Positions 13,601 through 26,159 of a stretch of 64,000 nt of DNA are shown in pieces. The notes under the pieces were generated by a model. It saw only the letters and a program-made list of their open reading frames with translations, had not been told where the DNA came from and ran no database searches. Position 1 is the stretch's first letter; every line of letters starts with the position of its first letter. The stretch comes from Oscheius sp. JU75 (taxonomy: Eukaryota; Nematoda; Chromadorea; Rhabditida; Rhabditidae): contig JASJZC010000001.1 of the NCBI GenBank assembly GCA_037178855.1, positions 6,200,001-6,264,000 on the forward strand, in the 5' to 3' direction. The position numbers and the translations under genes are program-made.

Positions 13601-16133
13601 TCAAGCCGGTCAGGACACTCGCAAATGCATAGAAATTAACCGACGTATACGCTTTTCGATGTGTCCGCCGAGCGGAAGAATTGTAGTCAGTAGGAGAGAG
13701 CACCTGCACTCTTCCCTCTCCACGTCCTGTCTTCCGCCTCATTTTCAGGACATAATTTGGGAGCTGTAACCGAATGAGTGACAAGCCTTTTCCATCCAAT
13801 ATGACGTCTAACCGATTCTTGTCGGAAGTCGTCGCTTTTCGCTTAGGGTAAGCCCTCACTGTACAGGAAAAAAAATCGCATTTCCCAGTTTTGAAATCAT
13901 TTACAAGCCTTCTCCGACGGCTTCGCCGTTATTTTGCCTTCAGCTTGCATTGGCGGCTGCGCCGCTTCGTATTATGAAAAGAGTCCCAGTGGCTTCACTG
14001 GGACAAAAAGGAAGTTCTACAGCGCATTCAAAGTTGACTTGTCATTCAATATTGGCAATAACTTTTTCTGAACAACATAACTTCTGGACATCATAATTTG
14101 CTCCCCCTGCTATCTCCATATGAAAGATCTTAAAATCTACTTTTACAAAACAGGCATAAACAATCCTGCCAAAATTTATGGACTGGGAATTTAAAATCCG
14201 ACTTTGCTGCATATTAACAAACTGTATATAGTTGAAAATTGACATTTCGAGTTTAACTGTATACTAAACGTTGCAGGAGATTGAAACTCTGAAAAGTAAT
14301 CTGAGTCCCAAAATGTTGGGTGAGCTGTACGAGTACTTAGCATTCTACTCCAAGTGAAAATGACTATTATTTCTTTGCACTAAAAGTAATAGCAACTCTC
14401 CCACATGGAGTTTGAAAAAAGGGGCCTTTTTGAAACTCTCAGGAGGGTTGGCGTAAGAGACTTCCATCCCGAGCTTGACATTAAAAAGTTCCTATGACTT
14501 CTTGTCAGCTTCGAGCCAAAAGTCAGATCATTTACAGAAAGAACAGGTAGTTTAGGAGCCTTTGATTGACACGAACTCCGTGAGAGCATTACTCGACTTT
14601 TCGTAATAGCCCGTCCAGATGTGATTTAGCTCAAAAAGGGAGAGAAGTAATAAGGTAAAGGCTTAAACGGGTAGGCTCTCCCGGACAGCCATCAATCAGG
14701 CGTTCTCGCGAGAGTGTTTCGGTCTGGCGTGGCGAACGGCAGCACCGACGTCCCCCAGGGGGACCTCTCAGTGAGCAAAAAGTCTCGAAGAGAGACGGGC
14801 ATTTATGACGATGATGGCCCAAAAGGCAGAGGACTAAACGGGTGGGGACCGTTGCTGGGTGCACTATGAATACGGAAGAGCTGTAGATTTTTAGGGCTTT
14901 AGACATTCTGAACCTCAAGTTCCAAAGAGAACGTGCAAAAATACCATGTAGTACGATTATGTTTCTTTTTAAAAGACTACTGCCTGCTAAGTATCGCGGA
15001 TTCGCCGATTCATTCACGCCAGAAGGTACAGGTCGCAAGAAGAAAGCTCCCTTTAAATAAAGTTGCCGAGATGATAAGTCGAACACAGGTTCACCGACTA
15101 TAGATTATCCGAACAACTTGTTCGAAAATACTAGATAGATTGAAAAATCTGTACGTATTGACTGCAGACACCATGTCTCGGACAGCAATTGGTGGGAAAG
15201 AAGTCTGAGAATAGCGTGAGAGAGCTGCTACAAAGTACAAGTGGCTATTAGGTCCAGTCGCGCCCACCCTGAGTTTTAAATTATGGCGGCTGTTAAGACG
15301 TCTAAATAATTCGTCATGTTTGAACTCGTGCCTCTCTTCTCTTCTCCACCAAAACAAAAAGCTACTGAATGATTCAGTGTGTGAGAAGACGTCCCTACAT
15401 CAATATACGGTAAGGGATGAGGTCTTGAAGTGGCGGAGTCTGCCTTCTATTAGGGGGCTCTGACGGACTCGAGGTGCTTCGGGTAATTGCCTTGGCCACA
15501 ACAGCCGCAGGAGAAGATGATTGTAGAGGCGGGAGAGGAGAAGAATATGTCGAAAAAGAGACGAAGGGAATTCCCGAGTTTAGATGATGGACGAGCAGCT
15601 CAGAAAGCAGTCGACCATCTAATTCGGGACGGGGAGACGCCTCGTTCCCCTCTCCGACATTTGATTGTGTCAAAGGTGGCCGTGGAAAATCTGATTTCGG
15701 CAACTGGCACAACGTGGGACAGCGGGCATGAGGAGGTCTTGTTAGAGTATTGAATTGTAAGGAAAGTTGAGGTCTATTCACAGTGGGAGCATATATTGAG
15801 GTAAAATCGTTTATTACAGACTAGGGAAGCGTTTTCATTTAAAAAAAATTACAGTATATGTTTAGATGTAAGTGTGGCGATTCTTGGTAAAACACTGCAT
15901 GTGGTCGAATTTTTTTTTTTAGAATACAGATAAATAAGCGTCGTCAATCTTCAAACAACCACGGAAAACATAAACTGGGAAAGGAATCGGTACAAGTAGC
16001 CAGAAATGAGTCGAGTACATGCCGAGAAAAACAAAAAATTGGGGTTTTCTTTGGGAATCGGCAGCCTTCAATCTTCAAAACAGAAAGACTAGTCAGTGCC
16101 CAGGTCTTAATTTCATTTTCTTGTCACCGGATT
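10677..16133. other. gene-poor interval upstream of unc-13
   Basis: No exon chain with conserved protein content was found. The open frames here (for example 11996-12418 plus, 14631-15086 minus, 15395-15781 minus and its overlapping plus frame 15487-15753) show no recognisable domain, signal peptide or consistent splice extension. The interval holds dispersed repeat A copy 2 (13983-14105), two small hairpins (13917-13929 and 13953-13965), and unc-13 promoter sequence just right of 10676. An AG acceptor (TCTTTTGCAG) lies about 20 nt before the unc-13 ATG, followed by a five-codon upstream ORF ending in TGA. Confidence 0.5.
13983..14105 (+). repeat. dispersed repeat A, copy 2
   Basis: Second copy of the repeat described at 4684-4803. 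It is preceded by two perfect GC-rich hairpins, ACGGC-TTC-GCCGT and GCGGC-TGC-GCCGC. No inverted-repeat arms comparable to those around copy 1 were seen here. Confidence 0.6.
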
Positions 16134-18214
16134 TTAGACAGTGGCCTTCTTCTTCGGCATGGTGGTGTACTTATTCGGCTCGTTCTCACTGCCATCACCC
16201 TTCTTACCGTTACTTTTCTTTTCAGACTACTTTTTCGACATTTCCGGCTTCTCAGACTTCTCGACCTTGGCGTTCTTTGGAGTCTCCATAGTAGCACTTT
16301 TATCCGCAGATCCTGACGTAGAGTCATCCTTCTTCTCATCCTTTTTGCCGTCTTTCTTTCCCTTATCCTTACCACCCTTCTTCTCGTCCTTAAAGGCGTC
16401 ATAGGACTCTTGGCAGCCCACAGAATCATTAGGATGCCGATCGAGATGATCCCGATGAGAAACACTGCTCAGAAGGCTGCCTTGCTTTTTGCACCTTTCT
16501 TTCCAGCTCCCGAAGCATCGTTTGTGTTGGCGCTGTTCTGTTGGGATCGATGGGACCCTGAGGACCTGAAACCAATGACTTGGATATTTTCTACTGCATC
16601 AAGTCAGATACAAAGTCGATCGCTTTCAAAATAGATGTTCAACTATACCTCTAGCATTGTGGAAGTCGATAACTTTCTAGATACAATTTTTCACTCAACC
16701 AACACAGATGAGGCTGAGAAATACTGTACTAGGCGATTTATCTTCGTCTGCAAAATATTCAGAACCCTCTTTTTTGAATAACCCCAATAGTTTGAGCTAG
16801 TTAGCTACGATAATTTCACAAAGAATTCTACTAATAATGAATGTTTCAGGCAACTTAAAAACGTATCATCTCCAGAGCCAAAAATAGTTGTCTCGAAAGG
16901 AGCTTCGGTAGGGGCTGTGGTAGTGATAGTTGTGGGAGGGCTAGTGGTTGTTGGAGACGTGATAGTGGTCGGAGCTTCGGTTAACGGGGTCGTCGTCGGT
17001 GTAGGAGATGTCGTAACTGTGGTTGTGGTCTCAGTTTTGGACTTTGTCGTCGATTGCGTAGTAGAGGAAGTGAAAGTGGTGGTAGCCTTAGTGGAAATTG
17101 TGCTGATGGTGGTCGGCGTAGGAGGTAGTTTCCGTTGATCCGGTGATTGCAGTTTCCCCGGATCCAGTCTCTGCTTCTCCTTCGTCTTCAGAACCATCGT
17201 CCGAGGAAGTAGCTGTGGTCTCCTCTGTAACTTCGGTGTTATATCCACCAGACTTGTTCTTTACTAGTTCTAGCAGAGCTTGTTCCGGTTGTAGCCTTAC
17301 CCGTTGCAGTGCTGGTCCCAGTAGTAGAATCATTACTACTGGCAGTCACCGTGTTTGCAGAGGTTCCTCCGGAGCTTGTTACGGATGCAGCAGAAGAAGC
17401 ATCTTTGTAACAACAGTCGGTTTTAAAGGTTCTTTAGAACTATCTTTCGAAGAAGCTTGACTTACAGAAGTTCCTTTCGTAGTTACTGAACTCTTCCTTT
17501 CATCTTTGCCAGTGGTTGCGGCTGCTGACGTACGCTCAGTGGACATGGCTGTTCCAGTAATAGACGGAGCTTGTGCTGACTTGCCCTTGGAGCTGCTTGC
17601 AGCTGTGGCCGTAGAAGAAGAGCTTGAAAAGGGCTTTCCTGGAGGAACTTTGGAAATTCTAGTCTCGGTTACTAGTAGCTTCGGAATAAGCGGTGCTTCT
17701 CCAATACTCCCATCAACTCGGAGTTGATCATCTCCTGGTCCGTTCGGCTTGGCAAGTATTGGTTCTTGTCGGACTGTTAGCATCCACTGCACCATGGTTC
17801 CCTTGAGGCGGGTTACCATCAGTTTCTTGATCATCAGCTCTCACGCCCGTATTTGTAAAGCCACCTGATGGAACAGTTCTTTCAGTGTTGTCTACATTTG
17901 TAGCACCTCCACCATCAGCAGACTCGGCAGGGATTGCTTCCTCATGGACCAAAAAAGCATCTTGGAAGCGGTCCACTAAAGAGTAGAAGCTATATCGAAG
18001 TTGTGGCATCACTTCAGAATCACTCGCCTTACATCGCAAACTTTCCGATGTTTTTGCGATTTCGCACGTTATATTCGCGCTCCAGCGTGAACACTGCAGC
18101 GTTTGCAATTTCGAACTTATTTACTAGAAAGCTACGTAATCTCCGAAGCCACGCTTTTGGTATACAAAGCCTCGCTTCGAGCCAAGTCCGATTCAATTTA
18201 TCCACTTTCTGCAT
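16134..18214 (-). CDS. Ser/Thr-rich (mucin-like) single-pass membrane protein, unidentified
   Basis: Proposed exons: 18033-18214, 17817-17989, 17441-17773, 17301-17402, 17232-17263, 16863-17170, 16495-16565, 16373-16464 and a last one from about 16340 to 16227 or 16134. The N-terminal ~100 residues look folded (NKFEIANAAVFTLEREYN, SLVDRFQDAFLVHE). A long Ser/Thr-rich region with threonine-proline runs follows, then a hydrophobic segment FLIGIISIGILMILWAA and a Lys-rich tail. The frame changes between exons are all explained by GT-AG introns of 30-63 nt, two of them 43 nt. No signal peptide is visible, so an upstream exon is probable. The tail is uncertain: an in-frame TAG at 16227-16229 is followed by more Lys-rich codons to 16134. 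I do not recognise the family. Junctions of exons 3 to 9 are tentative. Confidence 0.5.
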
Positions 18215-18458
18215 CCAAGATGTTCCCTCTTCAGTTCGTCCCAGGCGATCTTCTTCCTTTTATCTTTGACAAGGTAATTATTTTTAGAAGTACGTCACTT
18301 GAACTCAAACTTCTAAGATTTGTGATGTTCTAGAAAGTTGTAGTCCGAATCAAATTCTACAACCTTGTAGAACATTGTGCAACTATAAAATCTTGTTTTG
18401 AAACATGAACGTGGCTTTCCAGTTGGGTACATTGTGATTTCGTTCATTTCGACTTCAG

Positions 18459-19195
18459 ATGGAAGAGAATCAGTTCCTTAACGTGCCAAAACTGGACAAA
18501 TTCCACAGAAAGGTTTACGAGAAGAACCTACACAAGTTTCGACAGTGTCCTTTACACTACTTGGATAAGATGCGACTTGAAAGACTGGCCGTCCGGATAC
18601 CCACTATGAAGCCGGATTACTGCAGGGCAATGCTGAAGGTGAGTGAAAGAAGGCATGTGCTACCTAACCCAATAGTTATCCCGGCACGGAAAGTAACAGT
18701 GCCATTGTTCCTTCTTTCAGAACCTACAAAGCAGTCCCCGAGCTCCAGCCTACTTCATGGTCGAGTTTGAGACAATGGAAAACATAGAGTGAGTCTAATA
18801 ATTTGACTTTTTTAAGTGGTGGTACAAGCTGCCTTTACGTAGTCTATTGAATGAACAAGCTCCTTTTCAGCGTGGATGAAATCCTCACTGGTCTATCAAT
18901 AGAAGCGATGGCCTACCGAAGAGACGACGAGAACTGTCTCTTCGCCAATGCGAATAGAGATCATATATTCCCTTCCAACAGGGCCGTCTTCACTATGAGG
19001 AATCAAAAGGTTTGAACTCGATACTATGGGTTCCTCAATCACGATATTCAGAACGCGCAGTTGGTGGTTGCATTGAGGAACTTCTCACTCTCAGTTGAGA
19101 AATTCACAGACACCTCAGTGGAGAAGGAAGAACTACTGAAGACACTTTGGGATGCTACCAGGAACGCCTCCTGCTACCCGATGCCAAAAATCTGA
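18459..19195 (+). CDS. small protein of unknown function, 176 aa
   Basis: Four exons join cleanly: 18459-18638, 18721-18788, 18871-19009, 19052-19195. The ATG follows directly on a splice acceptor (GACTTCAG). The product is hydrophilic with no signal peptide or membrane segment; it starts MEENQFLNVPKLDKFHRKVY and ends CYPMPKI. Internal stretches such as QCPLHYLDKMRLERLAVRIP and MAYRRDDENCLFANANRDH look conserved in character, but I recognise no family. All introns are canonical. AATAAA at 19211-19216 is a likely polyadenylation signal. The gene is divergent from the mucin-like gene (245 bp between starts) and converges on the EGO-2 homologue. Confidence 0.75.
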
Positions 19196-19536
19196 TAGAT
19201 AAATTTGGTGAATAAACAACTTCGACTAGTTTTGAAATTCTGGTTCCTTAGTGTACTTCTCAAGAGCAGCGCGCAATTTTGCCGTATGGCTCAGTCGGTT
19301 ATAGATCTGATTGCGGATCCAAACAAATTGATATCAGTTCCCTGTGAAACAAAAAATTTATTTTCTAATAAAATACGAGAAATACCTTCAGGAGGTTCAT
19401 TATTGCTTGATTTTGGCCATTTGTGGTTTACGCTCTTTAAACTTGTATCCCGTCAAGGTATGTGAACAACGGCAATATAAATAGATGTATTTGCATATCA
19501 CACTGTCATCACCAAGTTACACATAGTTACACAAAA
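19196..19536. other. intergenic, with a tRNA-like remnant
   Basis: Between two convergent genes. It contains AATAAA at 19211 and a tRNA-like segment beginning TATGGCTCAGTCGGTTATAG near 19284, with GCGGATCCAAACAAA further on. No other feature seen. Confidence 0.5.
19284..19345 (+). repeat. tRNA-like remnant (A-box type)
   Basis: TGGCTCAGTCGGTTATAG matches a tRNA D-arm and A box. No acceptor stem can be folded and no intact B box was found, so it is not a working tRNA. It belongs to a family also seen near 37172, 47143, 58681 (minus) and 63055. Confidence 0.45.
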
Positions 19537-22500
19537 TTATGCTTTTTTGACACCCCAGAACGGATCCAGCTGATTGAGAGGGTCCAAAGGATCCATCGAG
19601 GGCATTGGACCGGCTCCTCTAATGGCAGCATGCAGCTGTCGCTTCTCCAGACGAATCTTGTCACTCTCTCCGATGTTGAACTTGTCCGGATTGGTCAGGT
19701 CGTACAGACTGGACTGAACCTGTCCTTGAGGAGCGATAGATACAGTCGAGGGATTGACCATTGACAGCATCTAGGGGCCAGTGGAATTCGAATGAACTTT
19801 ACTTACCGAAGAATCAGAAGAGGTAGCAGTAGCCGACTTGTGCTGGAAAGGGATGACAGCCGCTGCTGGACGGACAAAGTTGGGATCGACTGCTCGAGGA
19901 ACCGTTTGCTGCAGATTATGGAACTCGGTGGCTGTTCTGGCCGTTTGACTTGGAGCAATAGGCGGAGGAAGAAGAGACATCTCGCTGACAAGGGAACTTA
20001 AAAGATCCTGAAAATCCGATTATTTCCTTGGCGATAATATCTTCAGACCACATTGGCTCCAGGCTGCGGCGTCTGATTGGACGAGGACTGTGGTGTGCCT
20101 CCGCCGAGAACTGGGGTCTCTAGATTCGGGTGGGTAGAGACTGGCTGAGCTGGGGATGGTGTAAATGGCGCCTGGGAGAGTCGGTGCCATGGCGATGGAG
20201 CCTAAAGTTTTTCAGTACTGCTCAAATACAAACAGTAGTCGTGTTACAGTGACAGGGGTCTCGAAAGGTTATAAGCTCACCGTATTATGCCACGGAGACG
20301 AAGAATTGGACTGACCAGCAGTCATATGTGGAGTCCCCCAAGCAGGTATCGATTGATTCGAAGGGTTTGGAGCTTGAGCAGCTTGGCTTAGAGTTTGCTG
20401 ACCAGTGGGTTGCTCAGGTTTTGGTCCAACAGACATCTGACCGCTCTGCTGAGGCTGTATACTCGGAGCAGGAGCAGGCAATTGAAACTGTTGGTTCACT
20501 TGCTGCGGTACCGATTGAATATTCTGCATTGGCTGACACGAAAGCTGGTATCCCATTTGAGGCTGGCTTCCTTGACTAACTACCGTATTCTGTCCGGAAC
20601 TGGGGCCAAAAGCCATCTGCAGTCCGTACTGTTGAGGCTGACTAGGTGCAGGCTGTTGCAACTGCTGTTGCTGCGGCTGTTGAGGTATAGGTTGGATGTT
20701 CTGGACTGTTTGACCAGGCTGTGGAGTGACTGGCTGCTGTAAGTTTTGTAAAGTTTGATATCCCTGAGCTCCTGGGCCTCCAGCTAGAGTTGGACCGGAA
20801 CTTGCTCCAAATGACGTCTGACTGTTCTGTTGAGAGAACTGTTGAGGCTGAACAGCCTGAATTGTTTGTGGTGGCTGATGAATCATTTGGAAGTTCTGTA
20901 CGGGTTGGCTCGACTGTGGAATAACTGGCTGCTGGAAGCTCTGGGGAGTCTGAGCTCCTGGGTTCGAGAACTGTTGCACTGGTTGTTGGATCGGAAGGTT
21001 TGACTGCTGAGAGATAGCCTGCATTGTCTGGGTCGGTTGAGGAGTCACAGGCTGGATATTCTGCATCGTTTGATTAGGCTGTTGGACACCTGGCTGCTGG
21101 TAGTTCTGGTAAGCCTGTCCCGGGTTTCCTTGACCACCAACTGGTCTCTGAGGAGATATAGTCTGATAGCCTTGGCTCGGATTGACTGGAACAAAAGCCG
21201 AAAGAGGTGTCTGGTCAACTGCCTGAAGAGCAGATCTCTGAGGAGAAACTTGAGGAACAACTGGGGATGCTACGTGACCTGAACGCATAAAACTTAGTAA
21301 TATGGATCTATACTTACCGTAACCCTGCTGAACAACATTTGGGGGATAGCCATTGGGTTGATGACCAGCCCCTTGAACATATCCACTAGGCTGACTGTAT
21401 TGATGAGTCATAGGCTGCTGGTTAGTCCATTGCTGACCAGGTCCTAAAAACAATATTGACTAACTTTTTCTCGTAAACAAGTATGAGAAAATGGGACAAG
21501 GTGAACTCAATCCCTTTTTCTCGTAACTATCGAGCTTACCATTCTGAATTACTGGCTGCTGGTAGTACATGCTCTGCTGACCCATCGGATCCGGAGTGAT
21601 TCTCTGTGGGGTGGGAGGAATTGACAGGGTCGGTGTAGCGGATTGGTTGATTCTATTCAGTTCACTCGTAGAAGAATGAACACTGCTTAGAGCCGGATTT
21701 GGAGGGAAAGCTCCATACTGTTGTTGTGGAACATGAGAAGGAACGTAGGGCTGACGTTGGCGAGATTGAGGAGGCATAAACTGCTGCTGTTGAGGTTGAT
21801 ATTGGTGGTATTGCTGGCCTAAAAGAATTGTGACAATCTGGATACGAATTCCCGGGCTCTTATATTTAAATGCACATTTCTTGACCCTCTCACTCTCTGT
21901 CCAGAAGCTTTCTTTACTATTCCGAAGTCATTGTTTCGACAAATCATAATCTTTTACAGACTTACCAGGTAGAACAGCCGGCTGTCTCTGCTCCACAGGC
22001 GGCATGGAATAGCTAGAGGGAATGGGTGAGACGAACGGCACATAGTGGTGATCTTGATGGAAATCGCCGGCTATACTGCTCGGAGCAGGAGACGGCGGTC
22101 CTGGATACATTTCCGGTCCTGCCATTTGAATTGGCTGTTGAGGTGGAGGCAGTCCTCCCTTGGCCGCCATCTTGTTCCGGTAATACTGCATGTAGTCTCC
22201 GAGTCGAGGTCTTCCTTCTATTCTCTCATTTTTCGGTCAAATATAGAACTCACCGGATGGCTGTGAAGCCGGAGTCTGAGACCCCATTCCTCCTGCCCCA
22301 CCACCAAAATCAGCCAAATCTTCGCGGGCCTTTCGGGCAGCCTCCACGGCCGCCTTTTTCTCCTCCACCGCCCGCTTTTGGGACTCGAGCTTGGCCATCT
22401 CCTGTTGATCTGAATTTTATAGTATTTTAGATAGGAAATTAGCGGAAAAAAACTTAAAGTACAAAGGTTTTACGCTACAAAATGGGACTAGAATTACATA

Positions 22501-25356
22501 CATGCAGATTCAATGGCTTCCACGGCCGTTCCGAGCTTCGCGATTCGTTTGTGCAGATTCTCGTAGAACCTCTGTCCGTCTTCCGTCTTGCTGCTCACGT
22601 CCATGTAGATGTCGAAGGCCGTCACGAGAGTCATCACCTGCTCGAAGCGGCTAAACGATAGAGACATACAAAATAGAGAAAAGGGACTAACTCCTTGTTC
22701 AAATCCTGAATGACGTTCCTCTGCTCGGCAAAATCGGCATTAGCCTCGGTGAGATGATGAAGGATGTTCTCCTGGGCCGTCAGATTGGCATTGACGAATT
22801 GAATGATCTTGTCGTGCTTCTTCAGCTCCTCCGCGAAAGTTTCCTACAATCGGTAGTTTGGAATAAAAAATCTCATAAATTTCATAAAGGACGGTAAATT
22901 ACGTCAGTTTCATCAGGCTTATATGCCTTTGTTAAGAAAAAAGGGCCTACCTTACTATCCGTATCCCTTTCCGCCAGCAGCTTTTTGCCAATATTGTCCT
23001 CCATGAGCTCCTTCGAGAACGTATCCAGCAGCATGGCTCTCTGTGACTGCATCTCGCTTGCCTTGTCCAATACGCGGATCAGGGCTTGTCCTTCTTTCGT
23101 ATTGGCTGGAAATTACTGATGTTGAAGGAAAAAGAAGACTATTAGGTACCTGGTGAGATGTCGCTATGCGGAGCGATTTTTTCAGTCAACTCCCGAAGTG
23201 GCAGACACAGTAGATGAATGTTGGTCGAGTGGGCAGCGAGAGCCTTGTGGAGCTCAGCATTTAGACCCCTAGCCTGGATGTGATGATCCATCAGTCGGCT
23301 GATCTCTGCCGAAATTGCCTTGTAGCCCTCGTCCGATACCTGAAAATTGTTTTGTTCCGGGAAAATGGGGAAAGGGACTCACAAATTCGGGAGTAGTAAT
23401 CGCTCTGAGACGAGATGACAGCGCATTGAGTTGAGAATCAGCATCACGGGCCAGCTGGTCGACTTCTACAACAACTTAGGTTAAAATTAGGGTCAAGAGG
23501 TGCTTGATTATCGTAATAATTTGACCAACGACACTAGTTGTAGGAGTTCGTGTGTAAGAATTTTTCAAAACGATGTTTGGGAGAGATTGCTTAATGTTAT
23601 TCAGCTGACACCGTTTCTGTGATCTAATACTCACTCTGGAGTTTCTGTAGCACCTGCGGAACGGCTTCGCCTTGTGAATGCATGGCAGCATTCCTCTCCA
23701 GCAGAATATCGGGAATGACGAAAGATGGTCCAGACGTCAGACCGAGCTCCGAAGCGTTCAACCGGCCCAAGTACTCTCTGAAACGTAAGGATTTCAGAGA
23801 AAAGAAACTGCCTACTGTAGCTCATCGTCTTTTTCCGCCACACGCTTCAGAAGATCCCGTTTGAGCTTGGCCTTCTCTTCCTCGTATTCGGAGACGGCCG
23901 AAAGAACTGTGGGAGGGACCAGAGCTCCGAAAATGTCCTCCCCGCCGATTGACGGATCCAGAGGGTCGAAAGAGCGGGGACTGACTTTGCAATCACCCTA
24001 AAAGGCACGTTATGAACAAAAAAGGTAATGGTTTACCGCGACGGTCCCGATCAGATCCTCGAATTTGGGCACGCGCTCGTGGTAGATGAAGTCATTTTCC
24101 TTCTTCGCATTCTCGAGTCTACAACATCAAAAGCTTAGGTGGAAAAGAAAAGGAGCTCACTTTCCCTTGACGACGTCCTGAACAAAAGACAAAGTGTCGT
24201 AGAACTCGGACTTGGCCGCGCCTCCGGCCACTTTGACAGCTCGACCCAGGTAATGATCGGCGGCCTGACACCATGCCAGTCGATTTCCAAACTTTTGATC
24301 GGCTTCCTCCTTGTATGCCATGTAGAGCATCGCAATGCAGCCGTAGATTTCGCTCTTGACGGCCACGGTCTGTGTCCAAAGCTGAAAACGGACCGTTAGG
24401 ATAGTATATAGTATCCACCTTATACTTCTTGGCAGAAAGCATCTCGACGGCGGAATTAGAGTTTCTGAGAAGCGTGTTGCATTGTGAGTAGATGTCTCTC
24501 AAATAGGCGGCTAATTTCACGACCGTCAGTGCGCTACGTCGGCTGTCAAGTAGACTCTTCTCGAGGAGGCATTCTTGGGCCTGTGCCTGAACTTTTTCTT
24601 TTATCCACTTTTGAAAGAAAAACAGCCTACCAGAAGAACATTGACATGGAAAGTGAGTAGATCTTTGTCGAAGTCGGATGTGCCGAAGAGGGAGACCTCC
24701 ATGGTGTCTCGGATGTACTGAAAGGGCCAGGCTGCGTACTGGAAGTGCATGAATGCGTTCTTGATGCTCTAAAACATCACCAATCTTATGTCAAAATACT
24801 CAAACAACCTCGTCACTCTGTCGATTCTCCTGGCCGGCAATTATAGCATGTATCGAGCCAATTTGGTACATCACACAGGCCATCTCGAAGTTAATATCGG
24901 CAAAAGTCTGCGCAGTCGGCATCTCCAGCGCTCTTTCATACCTAAAGGTTTGTTGTTAGAGCAAAAAGATGGACGAACCAGGAAAATATAGCACGAACTT
25001 CACCGTTTTGCTCCATTGGGAAACGGTTCTTCATCATGAGCAGCTGGGAGAAGTAACGTTTGAGGATGCAGACGGCTTCCACATCAGCGTGACATTTCAA
25101 AACTTCCTAAAGAAATAATGGTAAAATTTTAAATAGGAAGCTCCAACTTGTTTCATATTGAGAAGGTCAGCTATTGCAGCGTCGAAATTGCTCGGATCTG
25201 CTTGGAAATGCATTAAAATATACTGAAAACCATGCTTTTTGACCGAAACTAATAGCACCTGACCTCTTTCAGACTATAAACAAACTCTTCATCGTATTCG
25301 TTGCCCGGCTTCTTTAGATCCGGCACAATTGGGGCAAATCTGGGCATGCCATCCAT
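19537..25356 (-). CDS. ego-2: HD-PTP/PTPN23-type Bro1-domain protein (EGO-2 homologue), without a phosphatase domain
   Basis: Endosomal/ESCRT-linked scaffold family. Twenty-three exons, all GT-AG and in frame, give 1496 residues. Exons: 25264-25356, 25148-25222, 24979-25106, 24809-24941, 24631-24768, 24419-24586, 24161-24381, 24037-24118, 23816-23997, 23635-23777, 23383-23465, 23150-23339, 22951-23105, 22692-22843, 22502-22650, 22254-22409, 21966-22217, 21540-21818, 21318-21443, 20281-21278, 20049-20201, 19807-20007, 19537-19770. Residues 1-406 are the Bro1 domain (FSWYERAL, AQECLLEKSLLDSR, NDFIYHERVP); about 407-749 the coiled V domain; about 750-1420 Pro/Gln-rich. The very end, DPLNQLDPFWGVKKA, resembles the HD-PTP C-terminus DPLSLLDPLWTLNKT. 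No PTP domain or HCxxGxxR motif occurs between them. The start MDGMPRFAPIVPDLKKPG is near an acceptor; the second Met is an alternative. Confidence 0.92.
20281..21278 (-). repeat. Gln/Pro-rich degenerate repeat region within the ego-2 exon 20
   Basis: This 998-base exon encodes repeated variants of QPVTPQPxQTxQNIQP separated by Gly/Ser-rich spacers (for example QNIQPVTPQPTQTMQAI, QQPVTPQPGQTVQNIQPI). The repeat units are imperfect, suggesting old internal duplication. Confidence 0.65.
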
Positions 25357-26159
25357 TTTGGGCACTGGAAGATGAAAATCACTGAGACTGTTGCGAGAAA
25401 AAGGAGTGGAGAAGCTTAGAGCGGGACAAAGAATCCGGTTTCACAAGGGGAGGGTCTTTCGCAAGGATCTAACTTATGACGTGATCATTTTAGGGGTAAG
25501 GAGCATCGCAGGATTGGTTCCCGACAAAATTTTCAGCAGAAAAACACGGGAAAACGGAGGGAATTGGAAGAGTAGTGTGAGTAATCGAGCCGAAAGCAGC
25601 TGATCGAAATGGCGGCCAAATTCCGAAACGGTAAATGCGCGCCAATGTTAAAAACGCAGTTTCTTGAACGCGGTTCTTCCGAAAAGGAAATTTGACGTTC
25701 CTGTGCCTTTCCTCTTTGTGTTGCTCTTCTTTTCTGCTGTAAAATCTGTTACTACTCGTCGGATTGTTTAAAAATAGTTTACAAGACAAATTGTCATTAA
25801 ATTACAAGTAATTGATTACGCAAACCTTCTAGAATCGCTCTTATACTGTCCCTATTTGTTCTTTCGCAATAGCCCCTTTTTTTGTGCCTTCTTCTCATCG
25901 TCATCAGATTTCTCACATGTGAAAGTGCTGTATTATCGAGAAAAACTGACAAAGTCGCAAAAAGTTAATGCAGAAGTGTTCGAAATTCACTAAATTGCTT
26001 ACGTTTTCACGCTCACTCTAACAGCACCAAGAAAACTTTTCCTCTGCACTTCTAGCACGTGAATTGCTACAAAAAATGCAATTTTGGTCAAGTTTCGTCT
26101 CACATCTTCAAGTTGTTGCTTTCAGTCTTTCAAAGCCCTCAACTATTGATTTTTCAGAC
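25357..26159. other. divergent promoter region between ego-2 and the PABPN1 homologue
   Basis: About 800 bp between two head-to-head starts. No further gene recognised. TTTTTCAG lies just before the plus-strand ATG at 26160; TTCCAG lies 8 nt before the minus-strand ATG. Confidence 0.5.

Noticed and set aside
15395..15781. Overlapping long frames on both strands (128 codons minus, 88 codons plus)
   Set aside because: Neither shows recognisable protein features, and each is a plausible shadow of compositional bias; not supported as a gene.
16917..17138. Val-rich plus-strand frame
   Set aside because: It is the antisense shadow of the Thr-rich exon of the minus-strand membrane gene.
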